Positions 27,353-36,265 of a DNA stretch of 64,000 bases are shown in pieces. The notes below the pieces were generated by a model. The model had not been told where the DNA came from and did not search any database. It saw only the letters and a program-made list of their open reading frames with translations. Position 1 is the stretch's first letter, and each line of letters starts with the position of its first letter. The position numbers were made by a program, and so were the translations under genes. This DNA comes from Acetobacteraceae bacterium (GTDB lineage Bacteria > Pseudomonadota > Alphaproteobacteria > Acetobacterales > Acetobacteraceae): contig DNXO01000026.1 of assembly GCA_003506895.1 (NCBI GenBank), forward strand, positions 27,280 to 91,279, in the 5' to 3' direction.

Positions 27353-27390
27353 GCCGCGCCGCCGAACGATCCGGCGGCGCGGCGCGCTTT
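27353..27390 (+). terminator. Strong GC-rich terminator after the flavin reductase gene
   Basis: A perfect 12-bp stem, GCCGCGCCGCCG with its complement (27353-27383), encloses 7 bases and is followed by GCGCTTTATT. Good intrinsic terminator form, though the T run is short. The rest of 27391..27608 shows no gene or clear site. Confidence 0.75.
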
Positions 27391-27608
27391 ATTCGCAGTA
27401 TTTCGTTAACGATTATTTACCCTTCTCTTTGGCCTTCGGCGCGGCTCTCCATCAAGAATGATGCCGATTTGCCACGTGGCCGCCATAATGTGCCGCTGGT
27501 CCCCAAAAATTGCCCAAACAGCGGCTACGTTAAGACACAATTCATTTCCATGGTGTTGAGGAGAAGCGGCTACACTGCTTCGGCGCTTGAACGGGAATGG
27601 TGACAGTG

Positions 27609-27791
27609 ATGTGCACGACGACGATCAGCACACTTACATTGGCAACCCTGCTGCGGGACCCATTGATTCAGATGGTGATGCGCAGCGACAATGTATCGGA
27701 AGAAGATCATTCCGAGCTGTTGTACCGCGTCCAGAATTCTCTGATCGCACGCGGATCTTTGCCGCAGCCGATGTTTGAGGCGACGCTGTAG
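27609..27791 (+). CDS. Small hypothetical protein (60 residues)
   Basis: A 60-residue reading frame with a plausible helical composition: ISTLTLATLLRDPLIQMVM, then RSDNVSEEDHSELLYRVQ, and a short tail. It has no membrane segment. Upstream in-frame GTG/ATG codons at 27597-27603 could extend it. Codon use is less GC-rich than in neighbours. The balanced hydrophobic/acidic pattern suggests a real small protein, but no family is recognised. Confidence 0.4.
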   Translation: MCTTTISTLTLATLLRDPLIQMVMRSDNVSEEDHSELLYRVQNSLIARGSLPQPMFEATL

Positions 27792-27861
27792 GGCGCATTT
27801 GGACGGGCCGGACACAGCCCCGGACCAGCGTCTGGATGAACCATTGAAACAAGAGATCAAT

Positions 27862-27897
27862 GGCCCTCGCCCTGGCTGGTTCAGCCGGGCAAGGGCC
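27862..27897. terminator. Long hairpin between small ORF and CoxL-like gene
   Basis: GGCCCTCGCCC pairs, with one mismatch and a one-base bulge, to GGGCAAGGGCC; GGCTG/CAGCC extends the stem. Could stop transcription from either side. Confidence 0.55.
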
Positions 27898-27908
27898 GTG
27901 TCACAAAG

Positions 27909-30275
27909 TTAAGCCGCCGCCTGGATCGCTTCCCACACCCGCAGCGGTGTCGCCGGCATGTCGATGTGCTTGATCCCATAGACCGATAGCGCATCGACGA
28001 CGGCGTTCATCACCGACGGCAGCGCGCCGGCACACCCGGCCTCACCGCAGCCCTTCGACCCAAGCAGGTTGGTTTTCGCCGGCACGGGGTGCGAGGCGAA
28101 ATTGAACATCGGCGCATCGTTCGCACGCGGCAGAGCGTAGTCCATATAAGAGCCGGTCATCGGCTGGCCGCTCTCGTCATAGACCACGTGTTCCAGGAAG
28201 CACTGGCCGATGCCCTGCACAATGCCCCCATGCGCCTGGCCCTCGACCAGCATGGGATTCACGATCACACCGAAATCGTTGACCATGTGGTAGCGGACGA
28301 CCTCGGTCACGCCGGTTTCCGGATCAACCTCGACCTCGGCGATGTGGCACCCGTTCGGATAGGCGAAGGGCGGGCCCTCGGCGACATGGGAGACGGACAA
28401 GGTTTGCGGGACGCCTTCGGGTAGTTTGACGGCGCCCGTGCGGATTTGTTCCGCCAGTTCCATGATGCCGATGCGACGATCCGTGCCGGCAATCCGAAAC
28501 TGCCCCCCCGCTCGGACGATCTCAAACTCGATGTCGGCTTCGGCGGCCTCAAGCACATGGGCGGCGATTTTACGGCCGGCCTCGCGCACCTTTTCGGCGC
28601 CCTCGACGATCGCGGTGCCGCTGGCCATCAGCGATTTTGATCCGCCGGTGCCGCCGCCCGCCAGAAGCTCATCGGAATCGCCCTGTAGCAGATTGATCTT
28701 CTCGAACGGAATACCCAGGCGGGACGCCAGCACCTGGGCGAACGGCGAGGCGTGCCCCTGGCCGTAATCCAGCGTGCCGGTGATGATCGTCACCGTACCG
28801 TCGGCTTCGAACCGGATGCCGCCCATTTCGGGGGCGGGCGGACCGGTGACCTCCAGGTACTGGCCGATGCCGCGGCCGCGCAGTTTGCCGCGTTCGGCGC
28901 TTTCCTTCTTCCGCGCCGGGAAGCCGTCCCAGTCGGCCACCGCGAGCGCCTTTTCCAGGATCGTCGGGAAATCGCCGCTGTCATAGGTCGTGCCGGCGGG
29001 AGTCTTGTAGGGCATCGCGTCGGGTTGGATGTGGTTGCGGCGGCGGATGTCGGTGGGGTCGATCCCCATCTCGCGCGCGGCGGTGTCCAGCAACCGCTCG
29101 ATATAATAGTTGCCTTCCGGGCGCCCGGCGCCGCGATACGGGCCAACCGGGCTCGTGTTGGTAAACATCGCCTTGGCGCTGACCTCCTGCAACGGAGTCG
29201 CATACACGCCGATGGTGTTGCGGACGATGTTGCCCGTCGGCTGCAACACCGTGCCGTTGGACAGGTAGGCACCGATGTTGCCGTAGCCCGTCACCCGCAG
29301 CGCCAGGATCTTGCCCGAGGCATCCAGCGCGATCTCCTGCTCCATGTCATGGTCGCGGCCATGGCTGTCGGACAGGAAGCTTTCGCCGCGTTCGTCTGTC
29401 CACTTCACCGGCCGGCCCAGCAGCTTCGAGGCATACAGGATGGCGGGGTATTCGGGGTAGCAGGACGATTTCATCCCGAACGAGCCGCCGACATTGCCGG
29501 TCAGAACGCGGATTTTCTCCACAGGCGCCTTCAGCGGCCCGATCAGCAACTGGCGCATGTTGAACACGCCCTGGCAGCCCAGCCGCAACGTCCAGCGGCC
29601 GGTTTCGGCGTCGAACTCGCCGATCGCGGAGCGGGGTTCCATCGGGCAGACAACGACGCGGCTGTTGCGGATCTTCAGCTTGGTGACGTGGGCGGCTTTC
29701 GCGAACGCCGCCGCCACGGCGGCACCGTCGCCATGGTGGAAATCCAGAATCACGTTCGCCGGCGTGGTGTCATGGACAAGCGGGGCGCCCGCGGAGGCTG
29801 CCGCGGCCGCGTCGGTGACGGCCGGCAGCGTATCGATATCGACGAACACGGCTTCAGCGGCATCCTTCGCCTGCTTGACGGTTGCCGCGACAACCAGTGC
29901 GACGGGATCGCCGACGAAGCGAACCTTGTCCGTGGTCAGGATCGGCTGCGTCGGTTTCGGCATGTCGGACCCGTCGCGCATCTTGAACGCCATACCAGAG
30001 GGCATGTTGCCCATACCGGCATCGATCAGGTCCTGCCCGGTCAGCACCGCGAGCACACCGGGAAGTTCCTTGGCGGCACTGGTGTCGATGGAGCGGATGA
30101 TCCCATGAGCCGCGTTGGACCGTACCATCACGCCAAAGGCCTGACCCGGACGGTTCAGGTCGTCGGAATAGCGGCCCTCGCCGCGCAGCAGGACCGGATC
30201 TTCCTTTCGTGGCACCGGCTGACCGACCGCATACCGTTCCTCGGCGAACTGGGTCAGATCCACTTGTCCAATCAT
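27909..30275 (-). CDS. CoxL/xanthine dehydrogenase-type molybdopterin-binding subunit
   Basis: About 788 residues, the size of aerobic CO dehydrogenase large subunits. The active-site loop reads PYRGAGRPE near residue 380, the form II (non-CO) version rather than AYRCSFR of genuine CO dehydrogenase. GGSFGMK near 268, GGTGGSKSLMASG and the C-terminal GSKGCGEAGCAGALP, with the expected catalytic glutamate, are present. It would bind molybdopterin cytosine dinucleotide and hydroxylate an unknown substrate. No small [2Fe-2S] or FAD subunit gene is adjacent, so partners must lie elsewhere. An alternative ATG lies at 30290. Confidence 0.85.
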   Translation of the reverse strand: MIGQVDLTQFAEERYAVGQPVPRKEDPVLLRGEGRYSDDLNRPGQAFGVMVRSNAAHGIIRSIDTSAAKELPGVLAVLTGQDLIDAGMGNMPSGMAFKMRDGSDMPKPTQPILTTDKVRFVGDPVALVVAATVKQAKDAAEAVFVDIDTLPAVTDAAAAASAGAPLVHDTTPANVILDFHHGDGAAVAAAFAKAAHVTKLKIRNSRVVVCPMEPRSAIGEFDAETGRWTLRLGCQGVFNMRQLLIGPLKAPVEKIRVLTGNVGGSFGMKSSCYPEYPAILYASKLLGRPVKWTDERGESFLSDSHGRDHDMEQEIALDASGKILALRVTGYGNIGAYLSNGTVLQPTGNIVRNTIGVYATPLQEVSAKAMFTNTSPVGPYRGAGRPEGNYYIERLLDTAAREMGIDPTDIRRRNHIQPDAMPYKTPAGTTYDSGDFPTILEKALAVADWDGFPARKKESAERGKLRGRGIGQYLEVTGPPAPEMGGIRFEADGTVTIITGTLDYGQGHASPFAQVLASRLGIPFEKINLLQGDSDELLAGGGTGGSKSLMASGTAIVEGAEKVREAGRKIAAHVLEAAEADIEFEIVRAGGQFRIAGTDRRIGIMELAEQIRTGAVKLPEGVPQTLSVSHVAEGPPFAYPNGCHIAEVEVDPETGVTEVVRYHMVNDFGVIVNPMLVEGQAHGGIVQGIGQCFLEHVVYDESGQPMTGSYMDYALPRANDAPMFNFASHPVPAKTNLLGSKGCGEAGCAGALPSVMNAVVDALSVYGIKHIDMPATPLRVWEAIQAAA

Positions 30276-30399
30276 ACGCGCGTCCCTCAAACCGTTGTGC
30301 TTTGCACCATGGCGGCGGTTTCGCCGAGCGGCAACCCGGGCGCTGGCCCGCCCGCCCCGAAAATGGCACTATGGCCAGAACGGACGACGGAGGATCTGA

Positions 30400-30636
30400 A
30401 TGCCCACCTATGACTATGAATGCGCGGACTGCGGACCGTTCACCGAGGTACGGCCGATGGCGGAATACGATCGCCCACAACCATGCCCGGACTGCGACCA
30501 GCCGGCGCCGCGCCTGCTGACCGCTCCGGCGCTGTCAGGCGGAGCGCAGGAAGCAACGTCCGGCACGGCGCCAGCGGCGCACGCGGGCGGCTGCGCGTGC
30601 TGTGCCCCCCGACGGCTGTCGGCGGAGGCGGTTTGA
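30400..30636 (+). CDS. FmdB-like zinc ribbon protein
   Basis: A 78-residue protein starting PTYDYECADCGPFTEV, with CPDCDQPAPR forming the second CxxC of the zinc ribbon. The family is named after a putative regulator of amidase/formamidase expression. A glycine-alanine-rich linker leads to a second cysteine cluster, CACC, near the end. Divergent from the CoxL-like gene over 124 bp. Role unproven. Confidence 0.75.
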   Translation: MPTYDYECADCGPFTEVRPMAEYDRPQPCPDCDQPAPRLLTAPALSGGAQEATSGTAPAAHAGGCACCAPRRLSAEAV

Positions 30637-30861
30637 ATCGGCCTCCCTCTCGTTTCAGGGAGAAGGCGGCGGTGCGGCAGGAACGGCCCGAACTGTCATA
30701 CCCGAAAACCGGCAGACAAATGCGAAGAGCCGGAGACGGCGCGGCAATCTGATCCAAACCCGTGCGGTTGCGGATCGCCCCGTCGCCTTCGGCCCTTCGC
30801 ATTGGCAATGTCATTCAGCACCGGTCGCGCCGGTATCGCCCCCCCGCAATGACGACCCAGG
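30637..30861. other. Gap between fmdB-like gene and zwf, nothing clear
   Basis: A 225-bp region between convergent genes. No hairpin with a T tract, no repeat seen elsewhere in the window and no convincing reading frame. Confidence 0.4.
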
Positions 30862-32448
30862 CTATCGTTCGTCCAGCAACGGCCGCCATGCGCGCCCATC
30901 CCGCATCAGCAGCGCGTCCGCGTCGGCCGGGCCATCACCACCAGACGCATAGTTAGGAAACCCCACGGGCTTTTCCGTGGACCAGGTTTCCAACACCTTC
31001 CCCACCACCCGCCACGTCTCCTCAACCATATCCGCTCGGTTGAACAGCGTCTGGTCACCCGTCATCACGTCGTAAATCAGCGTTTCGTAGCCAATGTTCG
31101 GTTCCTTCGGAAACCAGTCGGCATAGTTGAACGCCATGCGCACCGCCGCCAGGTCAACAACCGGTCCGGGCCGCTTCACCTCGAACTGCAAGGCAATGCC
31201 TTCCTCCGGCTGGATCTGCAGCAACAGCCAGTTCGGCGGCAAGGTGGCGACATTGGTATCCTCGAAGGGCGCGGACGGGGCTGACTTGAAACGGATCGCG
31301 ATTTCCGTCACCCGGCGGGGCATATGCTTCCCCGTGCGCAGGTAAAATGGCACGCCCGCCCAGCGCCAATTGTCGATCCCCAGTTTCATCGCGACATAAG
31401 TCTCGGTGAGCGAGGCCGGATCGACGTCCTTTTCCTGTCGGTACCCGATCACGCCATCAGGACCCGGACCATACTGGCCGCGGACGGCGTCTTCCGGTTC
31501 CACCGTATGCATGGCGGTAAATACATCGGTCTTCCGGCTGCGCACCGCGCGCGCCTCGAACCCGGCGGGAGGCTCCATCGCCACCATCGCCAGAAGCTGG
31601 AACACATGGTTCGGCACCATGTCCCGCAACGCTCCGGTTTTCTCGTAGAACCGGCCCCGCGTTTCCACACCAACGGTTTCGGCGACGGTGATCTGCACGT
31701 GGTCGATCCGGTCGCGGTTCCACAGCGGCTCAAACATCCCGTTGGCGAAGCGCAGCGCCATGATGTTCTGAACGGTTTCCTTTCCCAGAAAATGGTCGAT
31801 CCGGTAGATCTGATGTTCCTGCGCGCAGCGCAGGATCGCCGCATTGAGGTCCTTCGCCGACGCCTCGTCGTGGCCAAACGGCTTTTCGACCACCACGCGG
31901 CGCCAATATTCCGGCCTCTTGCCGTCCCGGTCCCAGTGCTCCTCAAACAACCCGACCTTGCCGATATGAGTGATAACCGGCTCGAAAAACCGGTCGGCGA
32001 CAGCAAGGTAAAAGAGGCAGTTGCCGCCGGTATCGGACTTCTGCTCCAGATGCTGCTTCAGCTTCTGGTAAAGTCCATCATCGCCGAAGTCGCCTTTGAT
32101 ATAGGACAGGCGGCCGGTCAGATGCCGCCAAACATCGTCCTCGATCTTGTCGATCCGGCTTTCGCCCGCCGCCTTACCGATGAAGCTCTCCATCATCTGG
32201 TGCAGGCTCTCACGCCACTTATCGGCGTCCAGGTCGGCCAGATCGACGCCAATCAGTTCGAACTTCTCCGGCAGCAGCCCGGTGTGCGCCAGATTATACA
32301 ACGCCGGCACCAGCAATCGCTTCGTCAGGTCGCCGCCCGCGCCAAAGATAACCATGGCGCACGGGCCGGGCGGCTTTGCCTCACGCCGCGGAGGCGACGC
32401 CACAACCTGCCCCCGGGCATTAGCCGTCGTTGGTTTCGCGTCTGTCAT
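30862..32448 (-). CDS. zwf: Glucose-6-phosphate 1-dehydrogenase
   Basis: A 528-residue NADP-dependent enzyme, first step of the oxidative pentose phosphate and Entner-Doudoroff pathways. The cofactor motif IFGAGGDLTKRLL begins near residue 34, the catalytic RIDHFLGKE carries the conserved histidine, and VVVEKPFGHD is present. The ATG at 32448 is chosen; a longer frame from 32640 adds sequence unlike any family member. Genes usually linked to zwf (pgl, edd, gnd) are not nearby. An enoyl-CoA hydratase gene ends 34 bp upstream on the same strand. Confidence 0.93.
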   Translation of the reverse strand: MTDAKPTTANARGQVVASPPRREAKPPGPCAMVIFGAGGDLTKRLLVPALYNLAHTGLLPEKFELIGVDLADLDADKWRESLHQMMESFIGKAAGESRIDKIEDDVWRHLTGRLSYIKGDFGDDGLYQKLKQHLEQKSDTGGNCLFYLAVADRFFEPVITHIGKVGLFEEHWDRDGKRPEYWRRVVVEKPFGHDEASAKDLNAAILRCAQEHQIYRIDHFLGKETVQNIMALRFANGMFEPLWNRDRIDHVQITVAETVGVETRGRFYEKTGALRDMVPNHVFQLLAMVAMEPPAGFEARAVRSRKTDVFTAMHTVEPEDAVRGQYGPGPDGVIGYRQEKDVDPASLTETYVAMKLGIDNWRWAGVPFYLRTGKHMPRRVTEIAIRFKSAPSAPFEDTNVATLPPNWLLLQIQPEEGIALQFEVKRPGPVVDLAAVRMAFNYADWFPKEPNIGYETLIYDVMTGDQTLFNRADMVEETWRVVGKVLETWSTEKPVGFPNYASGGDGPADADALLMRDGRAWRPLLDER

Positions 32449-32482
32449 GCCTGACAAATGAGGGCCGCCCTTCCCGGGTTGG

Positions 32483-33289
32483 CTACACGTTGGGGTGAGC
32501 CGGTTTGTACCACGACGGTGTGCGCTTCTCCCGGAATGCCGTCGTGCCTTCCAGCCCCTCGGCTGACGCACGCTGGGTCCAGCCCTCATGGGCCAGCATC
32601 GAAACCTGCCGCTCGTCCAGCAGCAGATCATTGGCCCCAAGGAAGCTGCTCTTGGTCATGGCGATGCCGGTCGGGCTACCCAGAAAGATGGCGTCCAGCA
32701 CGGCATCCAGCTTCGCCTCCATCGCATCCGCCGCGACGACCTCATGAACCAACCCGATGCGTTCGGCCTCCGCCGCGCCAAAGCGTTCCCCGGTCAGGGC
32801 ATAGCGCCGTGTGTGGCGCAACCCGATGGCATTGACCATGTGCGTGGAAATCGGTGTCGGCGACACGCCGACCCGGATCTCGGTGATCCCGAACTGAGAA
32901 TCGGGCGTCGCGAACGCGACATCGACGCAGCAGACGATACCGACCCCGCCGCCGAAGCAGGCTCCATGCACCAGCGCGATCGTTGGCTTGGGGAACTCGT
33001 TCAGCAACTGCATCGCGCGCGTGGTTGCGACAGACGCGGCATAGTTCGCTGTCGGCGGATAATGGGCGACTTCCCCAAGCCAACGGATATCCGCGCCGGC
33101 CTGGAAGTGCTTGCCGGCCCCGCGGATCACCAGACAGCGGACCGCGGGATCGCCCGCCAGCGCGGTCAGACCAGCGATCAGGCCATCCAGCATCTCGGCA
33201 TTGTAAGCGTTGCCGACTTCCGGCCGGTTCAGGGTCGCGGTGGCGACGCCGCGGTCGTCGACCGAGAGCAGCACTGGGGATTGTGTCAT
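32483..33289 (-). CDS. Enoyl-CoA hydratase/isomerase family protein
   Basis: A 268-residue crotonase-fold protein with the opening GVATATLNRPEVGNAYNAEM. The oxyanion-hole segments are GKHFQAGADIRWL and ACFGGGVGIVCCVDVAFA. Length is typical. Start at ATG 33289 behind GGAAACCGCC. It could be a methylglutaconyl-CoA hydratase-type enzyme, but the subfamily is not certain. Confidence 0.85.
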   Translation of the reverse strand: MTQSPVLLSVDDRGVATATLNRPEVGNAYNAEMLDGLIAGLTALAGDPAVRCLVIRGAGKHFQAGADIRWLGEVAHYPPTANYAASVATTRAMQLLNEFPKPTIALVHGACFGGGVGIVCCVDVAFATPDSQFGITEIRVGVSPTPISTHMVNAIGLRHTRRYALTGERFGAAEAERIGLVHEVVAADAMEAKLDAVLDAIFLGSPTGIAMTKSSFLGANDLLLDERQVSMLAHEGWTQRASAEGLEGTTAFREKRTPSWYKPAHPNV

Positions 33290-33527
33290 GGCGGTTTCCT
33301 CGGGGGGTTCGGTTTTGATGGCTTGCGAGCCACATTGCCTGGGTTGCGAGAGAAGGCAAATGCCGAATCTGAATATCCTGACCCTGACCCGCGTCAGCGC
33401 AGCCGAGCGGGCGATGATCGAAGCGGTGGATTCATCGCGGGCACCGACCGACGGCGCGCCGCCGAACAATAAGATCGACTGTGATCAGGGATATTGCATA
33501 GTACCGTTCCCCAACCGGGAAAAGGCA

Positions 33528-33998
33528 ATGAACCCAACCCTCACCTTCATAGGCACCCTTCATACCCCCTGGCGCACGGTTGCCGAGTGCCCTCGCAACG
33601 GACGCCAACCGGACCCGGCACCCGTCTGCACGGTTCGGGTACTTCCAGAATTCGCCGAAGGCCTTCGCGGCCTGGAGGGTATTTCTCATCTGATCCTGGT
33701 GTACTGGCTCGATCAGGCACTCAAGCCGAAGTTGACCTTCACACCGCCCTTCGATTCCGAACCCAGGGGCGTCTTTTCCACGCGGGCGCCGTTCCGGCCG
33801 AATCCCATCGGGCTGTCGGTGGTTGCGTTCGACGGTTTCGACGGCCCGGACACGCTGAAGGTGCGATTCCTGGACTGCGTGGACGGCACCAGGCTGCTGG
33901 ATATCAAGCCCTATCTGCCAACCACGGACAGCGAGCCGGCCGCCACGATGGGCTGGCTCGACCCGCATGCCACGCGGAATAGCAACACCAGGGCCTAG
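33528..33998 (+). CDS. trmO: tRNA (N6-threonylcarbamoyladenosine37-N6)-methyltransferase TrmO-like
   Basis: A 156-residue protein of the TsaA/TrmO family, which methylates t6A37 in tRNA-Thr using SAM through a beta-barrel fold. FIGTLHTPWRTVAECPRNG opens the family. The core is GVFSTRAPFRPNPIGLSVV and the terminal part LLDIKPYLPTTD. ATG 33528 is preferred; an in-frame ATG at 33360 would add 56 unrelated residues. It shares its stop region (CTAG) with the convergent transporter. Confidence 0.85.
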   Translation: MNPTLTFIGTLHTPWRTVAECPRNGRQPDPAPVCTVRVLPEFAEGLRGLEGISHLILVYWLDQALKPKLTFTPPFDSEPRGVFSTRAPFRPNPIGLSVVAFDGFDGPDTLKVRFLDCVDGTRLLDIKPYLPTTDSEPAATMGWLDPHATRNSNTRA

Positions 33999-35644
33999 CC
34001 AAACAGGACGGCCACCTTCGTCAGCGTCACATCGATTCCCCACAGGATGGGAACCCCGACGGCGGCCCAGGCTAGCGCCGAGCCGACGCTCAGGGCCGGG
34101 ATCCGGGTCGAGAACGTCCTGGCCGCACTGGTTGGGGTGCCCTGCAACGCCGCGATCTGGGCATCCGACATGAACCATTTCGTTGTCAGCGGCCTGACCA
34201 TCAGGTTTGCGACCAGCCCAATCAACAGCAGGCCGGCGAGCAGGTACATCGTCACGTCATAGACGGACGACCGGGGCACGCCCGTCGAAATCGCCGCTTG
34301 GCGCATATAGCCGACCAGCACTGGCCCGATGATCCCAGCGGTGGACCAGGCGGTCAGCAGCCGGCCATGGATCGCGCCGACGAACTGCGTGCCGAAGATA
34401 TCCGCCAGATAGGCTGGCACGGTCGCGAAGCCGCCGCCATACATCGACAGGATCACGCAGAAGAACCCGACGAACAACACCTTGCTGCCATGGTGCGCGG
34501 CCCAGGGCGCCGCCGCGTACAGCGCGATCCCCAGCAGGAAGAACACAAAATACGTCGATTTGCGGCCGATCTTGTCCGACAGCGAGGCCCAGAAGAACCG
34601 GCCGCCGATGTTGAACAGCGACAGCAGGCCCGCGAACCCGGCAGCGATCCCGGCGATGACCTGACGCTGCGGATCGGTCAACGCCGTGAACGAAACAGCG
34701 GGCTGGCCGATCAGGGATCCGCCGAAGATTTCCTGCAACATGGGCGAGGCCATGCTCAGCACGCCGATCCCGGCAGAGACGTTCATGCAGAGCACAACCC
34801 AGATGCACCAGAACGCCATCGTCTTGTGGGCATCACGCAGATGCACTTGCCTATGGGTGATCATCGTATTCGCGGTCGCGGCTGGCGGGTTCCAACCAGC
34901 CGGTTGCCATCCAGCGGCCGGCACGCGGTACCCGAAAGCGCCGCCCATCATGAACACGAAGTAGATTAGCCCCATCACGACAAAGGTCTGCCACACGCCG
35001 ACCGAAGTGTCCGTCTTGAAATAGGCCATCAGAAGCTGCGCCAACGGGGCACCGATCATCGCGCCGCCACCAAAACCCATGATCGCCATGCCGGTCGCCA
35101 TGCCACGCCGGTCCGGAAACCATTTGATCAACGTCGATACAGGGGAAATATAGCCAAGTCCCAGGCCGATGCCGCCCAGCACGCCCGTCCCGATCCAAAG
35201 AACCCAAAGTTGATGAAAGACGATTCCGACGGCCCCGATGAGCAGGCCACCGGACCAGCAGAGCGCGGCCACGAAACCCGCCTTTCGCGGACCGGCTTTC
35301 TCCAGCCAGCCGCCCCACAGGGCAGCGGCAACGCCCAGGAAGAAGATAAAAAGTGTAAATATCCAGTTCAGGTCGGCAACCGTCCAATCGCAACTGGTCG
35401 TGAACAACGCATACAGAAGACCCGAACCCGCCGGGCAGGCTACCGCCTTGCCGCCACTGATCGCGTGGGCCAGCGGCAGCCAGAACACGCTGAAGCCATA
35501 GGCCATGCCAATACATAGATGGATAGCCAGGGCTGCTGGAGGAACCAACCAACGGTTGAACCTGGGTCCCGCAATAATACGGCTACGGCCCAACAGGCCA
35601 CCCGACGCTTCTTGCCCGCTGGGGCGGATAATAGCGGCATTCAT
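33995..35644 (-). CDS. OFA family MFS transporter (oxalate/formate antiporter-like)
   Basis: A 549-residue, twelve-helix carrier. The start NRWLVPPAALAIHLCIGMAY with GFSVFWLPL is typical of the OFA family, as are the helix 4-5 piece GYISPVSTLIKWFPDRRGMATG and GRFFWASLSDKIGRK. A roughly 80-residue insert around residue 100 and the central loop make it long. ATG 35644 has GGGAG seven bases upstream. Substrate is an organic anion, possibly oxalate or formate; no oxalate-degrading gene (frc, oxc) is here. Confidence 0.82.
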   Translation of the reverse strand: MNAAIIRPSGQEASGGLLGRSRIIAGPRFNRWLVPPAALAIHLCIGMAYGFSVFWLPLAHAISGGKAVACPAGSGLLYALFTTSCDWTVADLNWIFTLFIFFLGVAAALWGGWLEKAGPRKAGFVAALCWSGGLLIGAVGIVFHQLWVLWIGTGVLGGIGLGLGYISPVSTLIKWFPDRRGMATGMAIMGFGGGAMIGAPLAQLLMAYFKTDTSVGVWQTFVVMGLIYFVFMMGGAFGYRVPAAGWQPAGWNPPAATANTMITHRQVHLRDAHKTMAFWCIWVVLCMNVSAGIGVLSMASPMLQEIFGGSLIGQPAVSFTALTDPQRQVIAGIAAGFAGLLSLFNIGGRFFWASLSDKIGRKSTYFVFFLLGIALYAAAPWAAHHGSKVLFVGFFCVILSMYGGGFATVPAYLADIFGTQFVGAIHGRLLTAWSTAGIIGPVLVGYMRQAAISTGVPRSSVYDVTMYLLAGLLLIGLVANLMVRPLTTKWFMSDAQIAALQGTPTSAARTFSTRIPALSVGSALAWAAVGVPILWGIDVTLTKVAVLFG

Positions 35645-35733
35645 CAATTTTCTCCCAGAAGAGTTTCTTATTTGAGGCGGCAGCGCCATCCATTTGGACC
35701 ACGCCCCTCAAAAAGGCCGGATCGATCTAAATT

Positions 35734-35767
35734 TATGACGAATTGGAAATATCTCGAATTCGTCATA
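35734..35767. promoter_or_regulatory. 11-bp inverted repeat upstream of the OFA transporter
   Basis: TATGACGAATT and AATTCGTCATA form a perfect inverted repeat with a 12-base AT-rich centre, 90 bp before the transporter start in a 227-bp gap. No T tract follows in either direction. Placement and AT-rich centre fit a dimeric repressor or activator site. Confidence 0.5.
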
Positions 35768-35871
35768 GCGCGCCACATAAAAATTGCACTGCCGGGACGG
35801 TTCGCGACACCGATGGCAAGCGCGACCGGCGCAGAAGTCGCTCGGGGCATGGGCGCCCCCAGGGTAATGTT

Positions 35872-36201
35872 CTACCGGTAGGCGGTTCCGCCGCCCTTTT
35901 CCAGCATCATAAGCGCGCTGCGAACCCGCATGATACCGCCCCGGGTCTGCCCGTGATCGCACATCCGCTGACCCTCGGAGGTCAGATCGGTCACTTCCCG
36001 GGGCACCGGCGCGGTCGCTAGCCGCACCAGATTGCCGACCCGGAGCAAGAGTTCCTGACAATACTCCGGCGTGTCGGTGGTAATCTCCATCGGACCGGCC
36101 GGGGCCGCGAGCTGAGCACGAGCCGATATCGCGGAGGCCAGCACCAACGCGCCTGAAAAGAGCGCGAAACCGGAGAAACGAAGGGCACGGGTGAGAAACA
36201 T
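35872..36201 (-). CDS. Small secreted protein, function unknown
   Basis: A 109-residue protein with an N-terminal signal peptide (basic TRALR, hydrophobic FALFSGALVLASAIS, cleavage after ARA near residue 30). The mature part of about 80 residues has two cysteines (in EYCQELL and RMCDHGQ) that could form a disulfide. The pattern LLLRVGNLVRLA followed by DLTSEGQRMCDHGQTRGGIMRVRSA is regular and helical. It lies 64 bp after the sensor kinase on the same strand and may be part of that operon. Family not recognised. Confidence 0.6.
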   Translation of the reverse strand: MFLTRALRFSGFALFSGALVLASAISARAQLAAPAGPMEITTDTPEYCQELLLRVGNLVRLATAPVPREVTDLTSEGQRMCDHGQTRGGIMRVRSALMMLEKGGGTAYR

Positions 36202-36265
36202 CAACCTCTGTTTGCCACAGGACGGCTCTCGTTGTCCTGTTTCAAACGTGAAAAAGGCGTTAGTA

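Noticed and set aside
27353..27390. A CRISPR or REP array near the GC-rich hairpin
   Set aside because: It is a single hairpin with no repeated unit; terminator is sufficient.
28752..30413. A 553-residue plus-strand frame opposite the CoxL-like gene
   Set aside because: Composition (rich in Arg, Gly, His, Gln) and complete overlap with a well-supported gene mark it as an antisense shadow.
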